64,000 nt of DNA from Bordetella genomosp. 10 (GTDB lineage Bacteria > Pseudomonadota > Gammaproteobacteria > Burkholderiales > Burkholderiaceae_B), in the NCBI RefSeq assembly GCF_002261225.1, contig NZ_NEVM01000005.1, forward strand, positions 930,001 through 994,000, in the 5' to 3' direction. The notes below the pieces were generated by a model. The model was not told the origin of the DNA. It did not search any database and saw only the letters and a program-made list of their open reading frames with translations. The position numbers and the translations under genes are program-made. Position 1 is the stretch's first letter. Each line of letters starts with the position of its first letter. Of the stretch, positions 21,240 to 30,702 are shown one piece after another.

Positions 21240-21782
21240 ATAATCGGGACAGCCTTAAGGGGCTGAAATGGGGGGCTGTGGCTGAATGGCCGCTTGGCGT
21301 AGAGATGCTGTTGCAACTCCGTCGGGTACGCTTTTTTGGCAACGCCGTCCGGTGCGCAGGACGCTATTGTACCGCCTGCTCGATTTCAGCTCCGGGGTCA
21401 TTCGGTCGCCGGCGCAACCGAGCCCAACAGAAAGTGGTGTGGCACATTTTGCCCGCTTTCATGACAGGACCGTTGCAAGCCGCGCGCGGCTCTGAAGCAT
21501 TCGCAAGCATCGTCGCATTTAACGCACCAGGCGCGCGCCCTCACTTTTCGCCGCGTCTGAGTTCCCACAGCAATTATTCGTCAACCACATACGTGCTCCT
21601 GACTCTCCTGCTGACAGAACCCCGTGCCTACCGGCACGCAGTGCCCGCCTGACTGGCGCGGATACGCCTGGGCGCCGCCCGGGTACGGTCCGCAAGCCGC
21701 TTGCCCTTGCCGCAGTCCGCAGACCGCGTGATCCGAGGTCACGCGCCGATATCGGCGTGTCATGACTACGGAGAACCTTCTC
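21240..21782 (+). promoter_or_regulatory. rluC-rne intergenic region and long rne leader
   Basis: A 543-bp gene-free stretch between divergent rluC and rne. It must hold both promoters and probably a long structured 5' leader for rne, as in other proteobacteria, where the leader mediates RNase E autoregulation. Visible structure includes a GTGCC/GGCAC stem-loop around 21624-21637, several GC-rich inverted repeats near 21670-21700 and the perfect palindrome at 21744-21757. No tRNA, small ORF with a ribosome site, or intrinsic terminator was recognised. Confidence 0.6.
21744..21757. repeat. Perfect 14-bp palindrome 25 bp upstream of rne
   Basis: CGCCGATATCGGCG is a perfect palindrome ending 25 bases before the rne start codon, just upstream of the GGAG ribosome site. 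It could be a DNA operator or, as RNA, a compact hairpin near the translation start. Confidence 0.55.
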
Positions 21783-24700
21783 ATGAAGCGAATGTTGTTC
21801 AACGCGACGCACCAGGAAGAACTGCGCGTCGCCATTGTCGATGGGCAGAAGCTCATCGACCTGGACATTGAAACCGCCGGCCGCGAACAGCGCAAAGGCA
21901 ACATCTACAAGGGCATCATCACCCGCATCGAACCCGGCCTCGAAGCCTGCTTCGTCAACTACGGCGAAGATCGCCACGGTTTCCTGCCGTTCAAGGAAAT
22001 CGCGCGCAGCTACTTCAAGGAAGGCGTCGACGTCCGCACCGCCCGCATCCAGGACGCCCTGCGCGAAGGCCAGGAGCTGATCGTCCAGGTCGAGAAAGAG
22101 GAGCGCGGCAACAAAGGCGCCGCGCTGACCACCTTTATCTCGCTGGCCGGCCGCTACCTGGTGCTGATGCCCAACAACCCGCGCGGCGGCGGCGTCTCGC
22201 GCCGCGTCGAAGGCGAGGACCGCCAGGAACTGCGCGATACGATGGAGCAGTTGCAACTGCCCCAGGGCATGAGCATCATCGCCCGCACCGCCGGCATCGG
22301 CCGCAACGTCGAGGAACTGCAGTGGGACCTGTCCTACCTGCTGCAACTCTGGACCGCCATCGACGGCGCCGCGCGCGACAATTCCGCGCCCATCCTGATC
22401 TACCTGGAATCGAGCCTGGTCATCCGGGCCATCCGCGATTACTTCTCGCCCGAAATCGGCGAGATCCTGATCGATACCGACGAGATCGCCGATCAAGCCA
22501 CCGCGTTCATGAGCGTGGTGATGCCGGACAACGTGCACCGCGTCAAGCGCTACCGCGACGACGTGCCGCTGTTCTCGCGCTTCCAGATCGAACACCAGAT
22601 CGAAACCGCCTACTCGCGCAACGTCACCCTGCCCTCCGGCGGCTCGATCGTGATCGACCACACCGAAGCGCTGGTGGCGGTGGACGTCAACTCGGCGCGC
22701 TCCACGCGCGGCGCCGACATCGAGGAAACCGCCCTGCGCACCAACCAGGAAGCGGCCGATGAAGTGGCGCGCCAACTGCGCCTGCGCGACCTCGGTGGCC
22801 TGATCGTCATCGACTTCATCGACATGGAGGACAGCAAGAACCAGCGCTCGGTGGAACAACGCCTGCGCGATGCCTTGCATTTCGACCGCGCCCGCGTGCA
22901 GATGGGCAAGATCTCGCGCTTCGGCCTGATGGAGCTGTCGCGCCAGCGCCTGCGCCCGGCCCTGAACGAGGGCTCGCACATCACCTGCCCGCGCTGCAAC
23001 GGCACCGGCGTGATCCGCGACGCGGAATCGAGCGCCCTGCACGTGCTGCGCCTGCTGCAGGAAGAAGCCATGAAGGAAAACACCGCCGCCGTGCACGCGC
23101 AAGTGCCGGTGGACGTGGCGACCTTCCTGCTGAACGAGAAGCGCGCCGACATCGCCAAGATGGAAGCCCGCCTGAAGGTCAACCTGGTGCTGATCCCCAA
23201 CAAGCACCTGGAGACCCCGCATCACCACATCGAGCGCCTGCGCCACGACGACCCGCGCCTGGAAGAGACCAAGACCAGCTTCGAGCTGGCCGAGGCTCCC
23301 GCCACCGACGTCGCCTGGGCGCCGCGCGAACAGGAAGTGAAGGCCCGTCCGGAAGCGCTGGTCAAGGGCATCACCCCCTCCCAGCCCGCGCCCGTCGCGC
23401 CGGCGCCGGTTCCGGCCGCGCCGGTGGCGGCCCCCGCGCCGGCGCCCGCCGGCCTGGGCGGCTTGTTCAAGCGCCTGGTCGGCTGGCTGTCCGGCGGCGA
23501 GAAGCCCGCCGCGACGTCCGCGGCCACGCCGGTCCAGTCCGACGAGGCCCGGCGCGCCGCCAGCCGTCCCAAGTCCCGCACGCATGACGGCCAGGACCGC
23601 CGTGGCGAGCGCCATGGTTCCGACCGTGGCCGCGGCGGCCGCCGTGGCGAAGGCCGCAACGCCGAGGCCGTGGAAGGCGCCGACGCCAACAACCGCCACC
23701 ATGTGCGCGGCGGCCGCCGTAGCGGCGACGCCGAACGGGCACCCCGTGGCGAACGCACGGAACGCGGCGATCGTGGCGACCGCGCGGAACGCGGACAACG
23801 CGAGGCCGTCCAGGCCGCGGCTGCCAGCCAGGCGGTGAACCAGGCCGCCGAGCAGGCCGAACGCAACCTGCCACCGGTGGAGACCCTGGAGGACGGCACG
23901 CCTGCCCGCCAAGGCCGCAACCGCCGTGGCCGTGGCGGCCGCAACCGCCGCGAGGAAACCGGCAGCGATGCCGTCATGAGCGAGCAGGAAAGCATGGTCG
24001 CGGCCCTGGCCGAGACCGTGGCCGCCGCCCTGCCGCCGGATGACGTCACCGACACCGCGACCCGCGATGCCGCCGTGGCCGAGGCCGAAACCGACGAGTT
24101 CGGCAATCCCCTCGCCGCGGAAGGCGCGGGCGCCGATCCGGAACGCAAGCGCCGCCGCCGCCGCAGCCGCCGTGGCCGCCGCAGCCAGGAAGACGGCGTG
24201 AGCACGGACGCCGAAGGCCAGGAAGATACGCTCGACGCCTCGGAACAGGCGGACGCCGAAGACCGCCTGGCCGCCGAGGCGCAGGCCGCGCTGTCGGAAG
24301 TCGCGACGCCGGTGGATACGGCCAGCCCGGTCGAAGCCATCCAGGCGCACGTGGCGGCGCCGATCGCCGAGCTGTCCGAGTCGACCCCGGCGCCCGCCGC
24401 GGCCGAACCGGTGACCACCACGGCGCCTGTCGCCGTGACCGAGCCCGTGCAGATCGCCACGCCGGCCGAGATCGCGGCGGAAACGCCGGCGCCGCAGGTT
24501 CAGGCGGTTGATGCGCCCGCGGCCGCCGAGGCGCCGGCGGTTGCCGTGGCGCCTGCCCCGGCTGCTGCTGCTCCGGCTGCTCCTGCCCCGGCCCCCGTGC
24601 CGGAACAGGCTGCCGCGCCGGCTTCGGCCTTCGCGCCGGAGCAAGCCGCTGCGCCCGCTCCTGCTGCTGCATCGGTTCCGGCCGAGGCGCCGGCTGTTGC

Positions 24701-25067
24701 GTCCGCCGAGATCGCCGCTCCGGCGCCGGTCCAGGCGGCTCCGGTCCAGGCTGCTGCGCCGGCTTCGGCCGCTGCTCCGGTCCAGGCTGCTCCTGTTCAA
24801 GCGGCTACCCCGGCTCCGGCTGCTGCCGAGCCCCAGTCCGCTGCCCCGGCTCCGGCCGCTGGCGCGAACGGCGCGCCCAGCAAGCAATCGCTGCATAACG
24901 TGGTCAACGCCGCCGGCCTGAAGTGGATCGAGACCGACCCCGAGCGTCACGCCCAGACCCAGCAACGCATCGCGGCCAGCCATGTGCCGCTGCGCCTGGG
25001 CCGCGAGCGCAAGCCCGTGGCGCCGGTTTCCAGCCAGCCGCTGGTGCAGGTCGAAACCCGCCGCTGA
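21783..25067 (+). CDS. rne: Ribonuclease E
   Basis: RNase E is the main single-strand-specific endonuclease of mRNA decay and rRNA/tRNA processing, and it scaffolds the degradosome. The 1094-residue protein starts [16 protein letters not shown]; an ATG seven codons upstream lacks a ribosome site. The S1 domain covers about residues 35-125, and the DNase I-like catalytic region has metal-binding Asp in VAVDVNS and VIDFIDME. The zinc-link CPRCNGTG lies near 405. From about 500 onward the chain is disordered, with Arg/Gly-rich patches ([24 protein letters not shown]) and a long Ala/Pro/Glu repeat region, ending in a conserved basic peptide. The long tail favours RNase E over RNase G. Confidence 0.97.
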   Translation: MKRMLFNATHQEELRVAIVDGQKLIDLDIETAGREQRKGNIYKGIITRIEPGLEACFVNYGEDRHGFLPFKEIARSYFKEGVDVRTARIQDALREGQELIVQVEKEERGNKGAALTTFISLAGRYLVLMPNNPRGGGVSRRVEGEDRQELRDTMEQLQLPQGMSIIARTAGIGRNVEELQWDLSYLLQLWTAIDGAARDNSAPILIYLESSLVIRAIRDYFSPEIGEILIDTDEIADQATAFMSVVMPDNVHRVKRYRDDVPLFSRFQIEHQIETAYSRNVTLPSGGSIVIDHTEALVAVDVNSARSTRGADIEETALRTNQEAADEVARQLRLRDLGGLIVIDFIDMEDSKNQRSVEQRLRDALHFDRARVQMGKISRFGLMELSRQRLRPALNEGSHITCPRCNGTGVIRDAESSALHVLRLLQEEAMKENTAAVHAQVPVDVATFLLNEKRADIAKMEARLKVNLVLIPNKHLETPHHHIERLRHDDPRLEETKTSFELAEAPATDVAWAPREQEVKARPEALVKGITPSQPAPVAPAPVPAAPVAAPAPAPAGLGGLFKRLVGWLSGGEKPAATSAATPVQSDEARRAASRPKSRTHDGQDRRGERHGSDRGRGGRRGEGRNAEAVEGADANNRHHVRGGRRSGDAERAPRGERTERGDRGDRAERGQREAVQAAAASQAVNQAAEQAERNLPPVETLEDGTPARQGRNRRGRGGRNRREETGSDAVMSEQESMVAALAETVAAALPPDDVTDTATRDAAVAEAETDEFGNPLAAEGAGADPERKRRRRRSRRGRRSQEDGVSTDAEGQEDTLDASEQADAEDRLAAEAQAALSEVATPVDTASPVEAIQAHVAAPIAELSESTPAPAAAEPVTTTAPVAVTEPVQIATPAEIAAETPAPQVQAVDAPAAAEAPAVAVAPAPAAAAPAAPAPAPVPEQAAAPASAFAPEQAAAPAPAAASVPAEAPAVASAEIAAPAPVQAAPVQAAAPASAAAPVQAAPVQAATPAPAAAEPQSAAPAPAAGANGAPSKQSLHNVVNAAGLKWIETDPERHAQTQQRIAASHVPLRLGRERKPVAPVSSQPLVQVETRR

Positions 25068-25096
25068 TCCGCCCGACCAGGCTGGTCAGCCCTAAG

Positions 25097-25137
25097 CCCC
25101 GAGGCCCGGACCACCCGTCCGGCCTCGGGGTTTTTTA
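25097..25137 (+). terminator. Rho-independent terminator of rne
   Basis: The arms CCCCGAGGC (with CGGA/TCCG extension) and GCCTCGGGG form a long GC stem between 25097 and 25130, followed by TTTTTT at 25131-25136. It lies 30 bases past the rne stop. Confidence 0.92.
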
Positions 25138-25253
25138 TTGGGCGGCGTGGGCCGCCGGCCAGCCATTGGCGGGTGACCTGAGTGTGCCCGGTGGCTACGT
25201 AGCCCCAATCCAGCCATGGACGCCCTATCCGTGCTCTCCACAAACCGCGGGCA

Positions 25254-25284
25254 TAAAAAAACCCTGGCGCATGGCCAGGGTTTT
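25254..25284 (-). terminator. Rho-independent terminator of pagL
   Basis: The inverted repeat CCCTGGC (25262-25268) and GCCAGGG (25274-25280) has a five-base loop. On the minus strand it is followed by seven T residues. It lies about 110 bases past the pagL stop. The plus strand has TTTT, so it may act bidirectionally with the rne terminator. Confidence 0.88.
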
Positions 25285-25392
25285 AAGACTTCAGACTTCG
25301 GATACTTCATGCGCCGGCCGGCGCCGGCATATTGCCGCCTGGCGGCCCGGCCGGCCCGTGGAAGGCCGACGGGAGACCGCCGGGGGCAACGG

Positions 25393-25932
25393 TCAGAACA
25401 GGTAGGTGTACGTCACCTGGGTCACGTCCAGGCCCGGATTCGGGCGCTTGATGCTGGCGTTCGAGAAGTGCGAATAGCGCAGGCTCACGCGGTTGTGCTG
25501 GTCGAACTGGAAGCCCAGGCCGATGTGGTCGCCGAACTGGAAGGCCGTGCTGATGGTCTCGCCGGCGAACTTGGTGTGATTGAACACCGTGGCGCCCACG
25601 CCGCCTTCGAAGAAGAAGCGGTCGGACACCCACCAGCGGAACATCGGGATGGCGTTCACCTGCCAGGCATTCGAGGGATGGCCGCCGCCGCTATGCGCCC
25701 ACCAGTAGGCGGCGCCGAGTTCGCCGGTCAGGTCCAGGCGGCCCAGGCTGCCGCTGATCTGCCACAGCGGCGCCGTTTCGTAGTTGATCGCGGTGCGGTT
25801 GTACTTGTCGCCGATACCGCCCTGCACGCTGACGCCGCCTTTGTCCTGGGCTTGCGCGGCCGGAACGGCGCACGCCATCGCCAGGGCCGCCAACGCGCCC
25901 GCTACCAAGCTCTTTTTATAACCACTCTGCAT
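25393..25932 (-). CDS. pagL: Lipid A 3-O-deacylase PagL
   Basis: Outer-membrane beta-barrel enzyme that removes the 3-position acyl chain of lipid A, altering LPS toxicity and immune recognition. The 179-residue precursor starts MQSGYKKSL, with a signal peptide ending AQAQ. The conserved C-terminal active-site region LRYSHFSNASIKRPNPG has the catalytic His and Ser, and the chain ends in aromatic residues YTYLF as outer-membrane proteins do. The ATG has GGAG eight bases upstream; a GTG three codons earlier overlaps that ribosome site. In this copy the frame is intact. Confidence 0.93.
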   Translation of the reverse strand: MQSGYKKSLVAGALAALAMACAVPAAQAQDKGGVSVQGGIGDKYNRTAINYETAPLWQISGSLGRLDLTGELGAAYWWAHSGGGHPSNAWQVNAIPMFRWWVSDRFFFEGGVGATVFNHTKFAGETISTAFQFGDHIGLGFQFDQHNRVSLRYSHFSNASIKRPNPGLDVTQVTYTYLF

Positions 25933-26162
25933 GGGGAACACTCCAACTAGCTACATTTTTCAAGGTATAGACGCGCTGTAACTTATCAGAAAAAATCAAC
26001 AGCGGCCATGAGACCGGGGAATCGCCCGGCCCGCCTGGGCAAGAAAGCCACGAAATACAGTTTTCGAAAATCGGCACCAATCCGCCGGCATGGCCTTGTT
26101 GACTTTCTCGCGCCGCGCCCTTAGCACGCGGCGTGCCCGGCGGACGCGAGCAAGCATCCGCC

Positions 26163-27038
26163 TCAGGCGGTCAGGACTTCGGCGGGCTGCCGCGTCAGCA
26201 GGGCCAGCAGGCGGGCGATTTCGTCGCGCAATTGGCGGCGGTCCACCACCATGTCGATGGCGCCCTTCTGCAGCAGGAACTCGGCGCGCTGGAAGCCTTC
26301 GGGCAATTTCTCGCGCACGGTCTGCTCGATGACGCGCGGACCGGCAAAACCGATCAGGGCCTTGGGCTCGGCGATCACGACGTCGCCCATGAAGGCGAAG
26401 CTGGCCGACACGCCGCCCATGGTCGGATCGGTCAGCACGCTGATGAAAGGCAGTTGCGCGGCCGACAGGCGCGTCAGCATGGCATTGGTCTTGGCCATCT
26501 GCATGAGCGACAGCAGGCTTTCCTGCATGCGCGCGCCGCCCGAGGCGGCCACGCAGATGAAGGGCGTCTTCTGCTCCAGCGCGGCCTGGGCGCCGCGCGC
26601 GAAGCGCTCGCCCACCACCGAGCCCATGGAACCGCCCATGAATTCGAATTCGAAGCAGGCCAGCACCGCCGGCACGCCCTTGATCGAACCGCTGACGACC
26701 ACCATGGCGTCGGTTTCGCCCGTCTGCTTGACGGCTTCCTGCAAGCGTTCCGGATACTTGCGCGAGTCCTTGAACTTCAGCGTGTCGACCGAACGGATGG
26801 ACTGGCCCAGTTCGACTCGGCCTTCCAGGTCCAGCAGCGAGTCGATGCGCGCGCGCGAGCCGATGCGCATATGGTGGTCGCACTTCGGGCAGACGTGCAG
26901 ATTGGCGGCGAGGTCCTCGTTATAGAGCACCGATTCGCAGGACGGGCACTTGACCCAGAGACCTTCCGGTACGCGCCGAGCGGTAGGCTCGGTCGTCTTG
27001 TTGATGCGCGGCGGCAGGAGTTTTTCGATCCAGCTCAT
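26163..27038 (-). CDS. accD: Acetyl-CoA carboxylase carboxyltransferase subunit beta
   Basis: AccD with AccA transfers the carboxyl group from biotin to acetyl-CoA, the first step of fatty acid synthesis. The 291-residue protein starts [12 protein letters not shown]. It has the N-terminal four-Cys zinc finger [14 protein letters not shown] (about residues 33-55) and the crotonase-like carboxyltransferase domain with [12 protein letters not shown]. It lies 35 bases downstream of trpA. trpBA-accD order is standard for beta- and gammaproteobacteria. Confidence 0.97.
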   Translation of the reverse strand: MSWIEKLLPPRINKTTEPTARRVPEGLWVKCPSCESVLYNEDLAANLHVCPKCDHHMRIGSRARIDSLLDLEGRVELGQSIRSVDTLKFKDSRKYPERLQEAVKQTGETDAMVVVSGSIKGVPAVLACFEFEFMGGSMGSVVGERFARGAQAALEQKTPFICVAASGGARMQESLLSLMQMAKTNAMLTRLSAAQLPFISVLTDPTMGGVSASFAFMGDVVIAEPKALIGFAGPRVIEQTVREKLPEGFQRAEFLLQKGAIDMVVDRRQLRDEIARLLALLTRQPAEVLTA

Positions 27039-27073
27039 TGTGAGTTTTATCCTGGGTGGAGAAAGGCGGCCGC

Positions 27074-27931
27074 TCAGGCCGCCGCGGAGTCCCGTTTGAC
27101 GTCGTCCAGGGCCTGGCGGATGGTGCTCAGCCAGGCGCCGGCGGCGCTGGCGGCGGCCTCGGCCTGGCCGGCGGCGGGAACGCCTTCGATGGCTTTTTCC
27201 ATGGTCTCGATCAGCTTGCTGCCGATCACCACGGCGTCGGCCACGCGCGCCACGCGTCGGGCGCTGTCGACGTCGCGGATGCCGAAGCCCACGCCCACCG
27301 GAATGTGGACGTGGCGGCGGATGGCGGCCAGCCTGGCCGCCACGTCGTCGGTGTCGATATGGCCGGCGCCCGTCACGCCCTTGAGCGAGACGTAATAGGC
27401 GTAGCCGCGCGCCACCTTGCCGACCGCCTCGATGCGGGCCTCGGTGCTGGTGGGCGCCAGCAGGAAGATGGGGGCGATGCCCTTGGCGCCCAGCAGCTCG
27501 GCGAACTCGCGCACTTCCTCGGGCGGGTAGTCGACCACCAGCACGCCGTCGACGCCGGCGGCCGACGCCGCGTCGACGAAGGCGGCCTGGCCCATGGCCT
27601 CGATGGGATTGGCGTACCCCATCAGCACCACCGGCGTGGCGTCGTCCTCGCGGCGGAAGCCGGCCACGGCGTCCAGCACCTTGCGCAGGCTCATGCCCTG
27701 CGCGATGGCGCGCTCGGTGGCGCGCTGGATGACGGGACCGTCGGCCATGGGGTCGGAAAACGGCACGCCCAGCTCGATGACGTCGGCGCCGGCGCGCACC
27801 AGCGCATGCATCAGCGGCACGCAGGAAGCCGGCGAAGGATCGCCGGCGGCGATATAGGGAATCAGGGCGGCGCGGCCGGCCGCCCGGGTACGGGCAAAGG
27901 CGGCGCCGATGCGGTCTTTTTGTGCGGTCAT
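27074..27931 (-). CDS. trpA: Tryptophan synthase alpha chain
   Basis: Cleaves indole-3-glycerol phosphate and channels indole to TrpB. The 285-residue TIM barrel has catalytic Glu in [15 protein letters not shown] (about residue 54) and Asp in the VDYPPEE segment, with the phosphate-binding glycines in GFGIRD. It follows trpB by 21 bases. The C-terminus is Ala-rich and slightly longer than the E. coli protein. Confidence 0.97.
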   Translation of the reverse strand: MTAQKDRIGAAFARTRAAGRAALIPYIAAGDPSPASCVPLMHALVRAGADVIELGVPFSDPMADGPVIQRATERAIAQGMSLRKVLDAVAGFRREDDATPVVLMGYANPIEAMGQAAFVDAASAAGVDGVLVVDYPPEEVREFAELLGAKGIAPIFLLAPTSTEARIEAVGKVARGYAYYVSLKGVTGAGHIDTDDVAARLAAIRRHVHIPVGVGFGIRDVDSARRVARVADAVVIGSKLIETMEKAIEGVPAAGQAEAAASAAGAWLSTIRQALDDVKRDSAAA

Positions 27932-27952
27932 GCTGTTCTGGTCACCGGTGGA

Positions 27953-29152
27953 TTACAACTGCATGCCGGCGCGCTCGGCGACGGTGTGCATGTCCTTGTC
28001 GCCGCGGCCCGACAGGTTGACCAGGATGATCTTGTCCTTGGGCAGCGTCGGCGCCAGCCGCAGCGCGTGCGCGATGGCGTGCGAGGATTCCAGCGCGGGC
28101 ATGATGCCCTCGATGCGGCAGCAATCGTGGAAGGCGCGCAAGGCTTCGTCGTCGGTCACGCCGACGTAGCTGGCGCGGCCGCTGTCCTTCAGCCAGGCGT
28201 GTTCGGGGCCCACGCCGGGATAGTCCAGGCCGGCCGAGACCGAATGCGTTTCCTGCACCTGGCCGTTTTCGTCCTGCATCACGTAGGTGCGGTTGCCGTG
28301 CAGCACGCCCACCTGGCCGGCGGCGATGGAGGCCGCGTGACGGCCGCTGTCCATGCCCTCGCCGGCGGCTTCGACGCCGATCAACTGCACGTTCTCGTGC
28401 GGAATATAGGGGTGGAAAATGCCCATGGCGTTGGAACCGCCGCCCACCGCCGCGATCACGTAGTCCGGCTGGCGGCCGGTTTCTTCCGGCATCTGCGTCA
28501 GGCATTCCTTGCCGATCACGGTCTGGAAATCCCGCACCATGCGCGGATAGGGGTCGGGGCCCGCCACCGTGCCGATGATGTAGAAGGTGTTGGCGACGTT
28601 GGTGACCCAGTCGCGCATGGCTTCGTTCAGCGCGTCCTTGAGCGTGCGCGAGCCCGATTCCACCGGCACCACCTTGGCGCCCAGCAGCTTCATGCGGTAG
28701 ACGTTGGAGGCCTGGCGGCGCACGTCCTCGCTGCCCATGTAGACCACGCATTCCATGCCGTAGCGGGCCGCGACGGTGGCGGTGGCCACGCCATGCTGGC
28801 CGGCGCCGGTCTCGGCGATCACGCGGGGCTTGCCCATGCGGCGCGCCAGGAGCGCCTGGCCGATGCAATTGTTGACCTTGTGCGCGCCCGTATGGTTGAG
28901 GTCTTCGCGCTTGAACCAGATCTGCGCGCCGCCGAGTTCCTGCGACCAGCGGCGGGCGTGGTACACCGGCGTGGGCCGGCCCACGAAATGCTTGAGTTCG
29001 TAGGCGAACTCCTCGAGAAAGAGCGGATCGACGCGGAAACGGTCATAGGCCGCGCGCAATTCGTCCAGGGCGTGCATCAGCGTTTCCGCCACGAACACGC
29101 CGCCGTAGGGTCCGAAATGCCCTTGGGCATCGGGAAGGTCGTAAGGTTTCAC
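27953..29152 (-). CDS. trpB: Tryptophan synthase beta chain
   Basis: PLP enzyme that joins indole and serine. The protein starts at GTG ([13 protein letters not shown]), giving 399 residues, the usual length, with GGGAG eight bases upstream. An ATG further upstream would add 13 residues and has no ribosome site. The PLP lysine is in [10 protein letters not shown] (about residue 93), and the phosphate loop GGGSNAMG is present. trpB and trpA lie here without trpF upstream; the neighbouring 259 bp toward argE carries only short GATTC-rich repeats. Confidence 0.97.
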   Translation of the reverse strand: MKPYDLPDAQGHFGPYGGVFVAETLMHALDELRAAYDRFRVDPLFLEEFAYELKHFVGRPTPVYHARRWSQELGGAQIWFKREDLNHTGAHKVNNCIGQALLARRMGKPRVIAETGAGQHGVATATVAARYGMECVVYMGSEDVRRQASNVYRMKLLGAKVVPVESGSRTLKDALNEAMRDWVTNVANTFYIIGTVAGPDPYPRMVRDFQTVIGKECLTQMPEETGRQPDYVIAAVGGGSNAMGIFHPYIPHENVQLIGVEAAGEGMDSGRHAASIAAGQVGVLHGNRTYVMQDENGQVQETHSVSAGLDYPGVGPEHAWLKDSGRASYVGVTDDEALRAFHDCCRIEGIMPALESSHAIAHALRLAPTLPKDKIILVNLSGRGDKDMHTVAERAGMQL

Positions 29153-29411
29153 CTGGCTTCTCCCGCCGCGATGCGACGCCATCGGCCGCATCGCCAGCTT
29201 GGCGGCCCACCCTGGTCCGGGCAGTGCCGCCGACTTAGCAACCGGCTATTTTACCCGAGCGGGGCCGGTTGCCGCTTCCCGGACCGCGCCGGCGCGGTTC
29301 GATTCATTCGATTCCGCCGGATTCGATTCGGGCGGATCGGAGGATTGCCCGCGCCGCCGATCCCGCCGCCACGACTCCCGCCGCCCGCGCAACGTGCCGG
29401 CGGGCGCGATC

Positions 29412-30599
29412 CTACAAGGATTGCCCGATCCGCCGCAGGAAGCCGATGCACGCCGCCAGTTGATCCAGCGCCACGTATTCGTCGGGCTTGTGGGCCTGCA
29501 CGATATGGCCGGGGCCGCAGACCACGGTGGGAATGCCGATGCCCTGGAACAGGCCGGCCTCGGTGGCATAGGCCACCTTGCGCGTCGCCGTGTCGCGGGT
29601 GAGCGCGCGCACCAGGCTGGTGATGGCGGCCTGCTCCGAGGCCTCCAGGCCCGGCGCCGCGGCGCCCGCCTCGATGTCGACCCGGGCTTCCGGGAACTCG
29701 GCGCGCATGCGCGGCAGCAATTGCTCGCTGACATAGCGCTGAATATCGGCCTGGATGTCCTGCGGCGACATGCCGGGCAGGTTGCGGAATTCGTAGCTGA
29801 ATTCGCAGGCGTCCGGAATGGTGTTGACCGCGATGCCGCCCTGGATCTGGTTGGTGGTCAGCGTGGAGAACGGCACGTCGTAGAACGTATCGTAGGGCCC
29901 GTTGGCGCGATAGGCGTCGGCCAGGTCGCGGATATGGCAGATCAGGCGCGCGGCGTGTTCGATGGCGTTGCAGCCCTGCGTCGTCAACGAGGAATGCGCG
30001 GCCTTGCCGTGGACCCGGCAGCGGAAGACGTTGATGCCCTTGTGCGCGACCACCACCTGCATGCCGGTGGGTTCGCCCACCACGCAGCCCTCCGGCCGGA
30101 TGCCGCGCTCGCGCAGGTCGGCCAGCAGGTAGGGCGCGCCGGCGCAGCCGATTTCCTCGTCGTAGGAAAGGGCCAGGTGCAGCGGTTTCTTGCGCGGCAT
30201 CGCCAGGAATTCGGGCACCAGGGCCAGGGCCGCCGCGATGAAGCCCTTCATGTCGCATGTGCCGCGGCCGTAGAGCCGGCCGTCCCGTTCCTGCACGACG
30301 AAGGGATCGGAAGACCAGTCCTGCCCGTCCACCGGCACCACGTCGGTATGGCCGGACAGCACGATGCCGCCCTGCGTGCCGCCGTCCTGGGCCGGCAGCG
30401 TGGCGAAGAGATTGGCCTTGTTGCGCCCGGCGTTGTGCACCAGCGTGGCCGCGATGCCCTGGCCCGCGAGCGCGTCGCGCACGGTCTCGATGAGCGCCAG
30501 GTTGGAGTTGCGGCTGGTGGTGTCGAAGGCGACCAGCTTTTCCAGCCAGGCACGGGTCTGGCTGTCGACTTCCGGGGAGGCTTGCGTGGGGGTGTCCAT
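29412..30599 (-). CDS. argE: Acetylornithine deacetylase
   Basis: M20-family zinc amidohydrolase that removes the acetyl group from N-acetylornithine in arginine synthesis. The 395-residue protein starts MDTPTQASPEV. Metal ligands appear in LSGHTDVVP, RGTCDMKG and YDEEIGC, followed by the dimerisation domain and the final GPGHIVQAH His. Other M20 deacetylases are possible, but the motif spacing and the KPDEYV C-terminal segment fit ArgE. It is downstream of relA, with 103 bp between. Confidence 0.9.
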   Translation of the reverse strand: MDTPTQASPEVDSQTRAWLEKLVAFDTTSRNSNLALIETVRDALAGQGIAATLVHNAGRNKANLFATLPAQDGGTQGGIVLSGHTDVVPVDGQDWSSDPFVVQERDGRLYGRGTCDMKGFIAAALALVPEFLAMPRKKPLHLALSYDEEIGCAGAPYLLADLRERGIRPEGCVVGEPTGMQVVVAHKGINVFRCRVHGKAAHSSLTTQGCNAIEHAARLICHIRDLADAYRANGPYDTFYDVPFSTLTTNQIQGGIAVNTIPDACEFSYEFRNLPGMSPQDIQADIQRYVSEQLLPRMRAEFPEARVDIEAGAAAPGLEASEQAAITSLVRALTRDTATRKVAYATEAGLFQGIGIPTVVCGPGHIVQAHKPDEYVALDQLAACIGFLRRIGQSL

Positions 30600-30702
30600 G
30601 ATGGCGGCCCTGCATATGCGAAACGGGCAGTTTAGGACGGCCGGGGCGCGGCCGTCCAACGATGCGCGCGGCGTCCGCTTGCTTGTCCGCGTGCTTGTCT
30701 GC

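Noticed and set aside
21262..21340. tRNA-like start (GGGGGCTGTGGCTGAATGG)
   Set aside because: No T-loop GTTCGA or acceptor-stem complement at the expected distance.
21440..21452. Sigma-54-like TGGCAC...TTGC sequence in the rne leader region
   Set aside because: The GG and GC dinucleotides are only eight bases apart instead of the required ten, so it is not a valid -24/-12 promoter.
24540..24870. Apparent tandem DNA repeat
   Set aside because: The periodicity follows the Ala/Pro/Glu codons of the RNase E tail; not an independent repeat element or CRISPR.
21519..24983. Open frame of more than 1100 codons on the minus strand opposite rne
   Set aside because: Low-complexity His/Arg/Gly-rich translation caused by GC-rich codon bias; rne on the plus strand has all family motifs.
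29280..29345. GATTC-rich short repeats in the trpB-argE gap as a regulatory site or tRNA remnant
   Set aside because: No cloverleaf, no regular spacing and no palindromic structure good enough to support a call.
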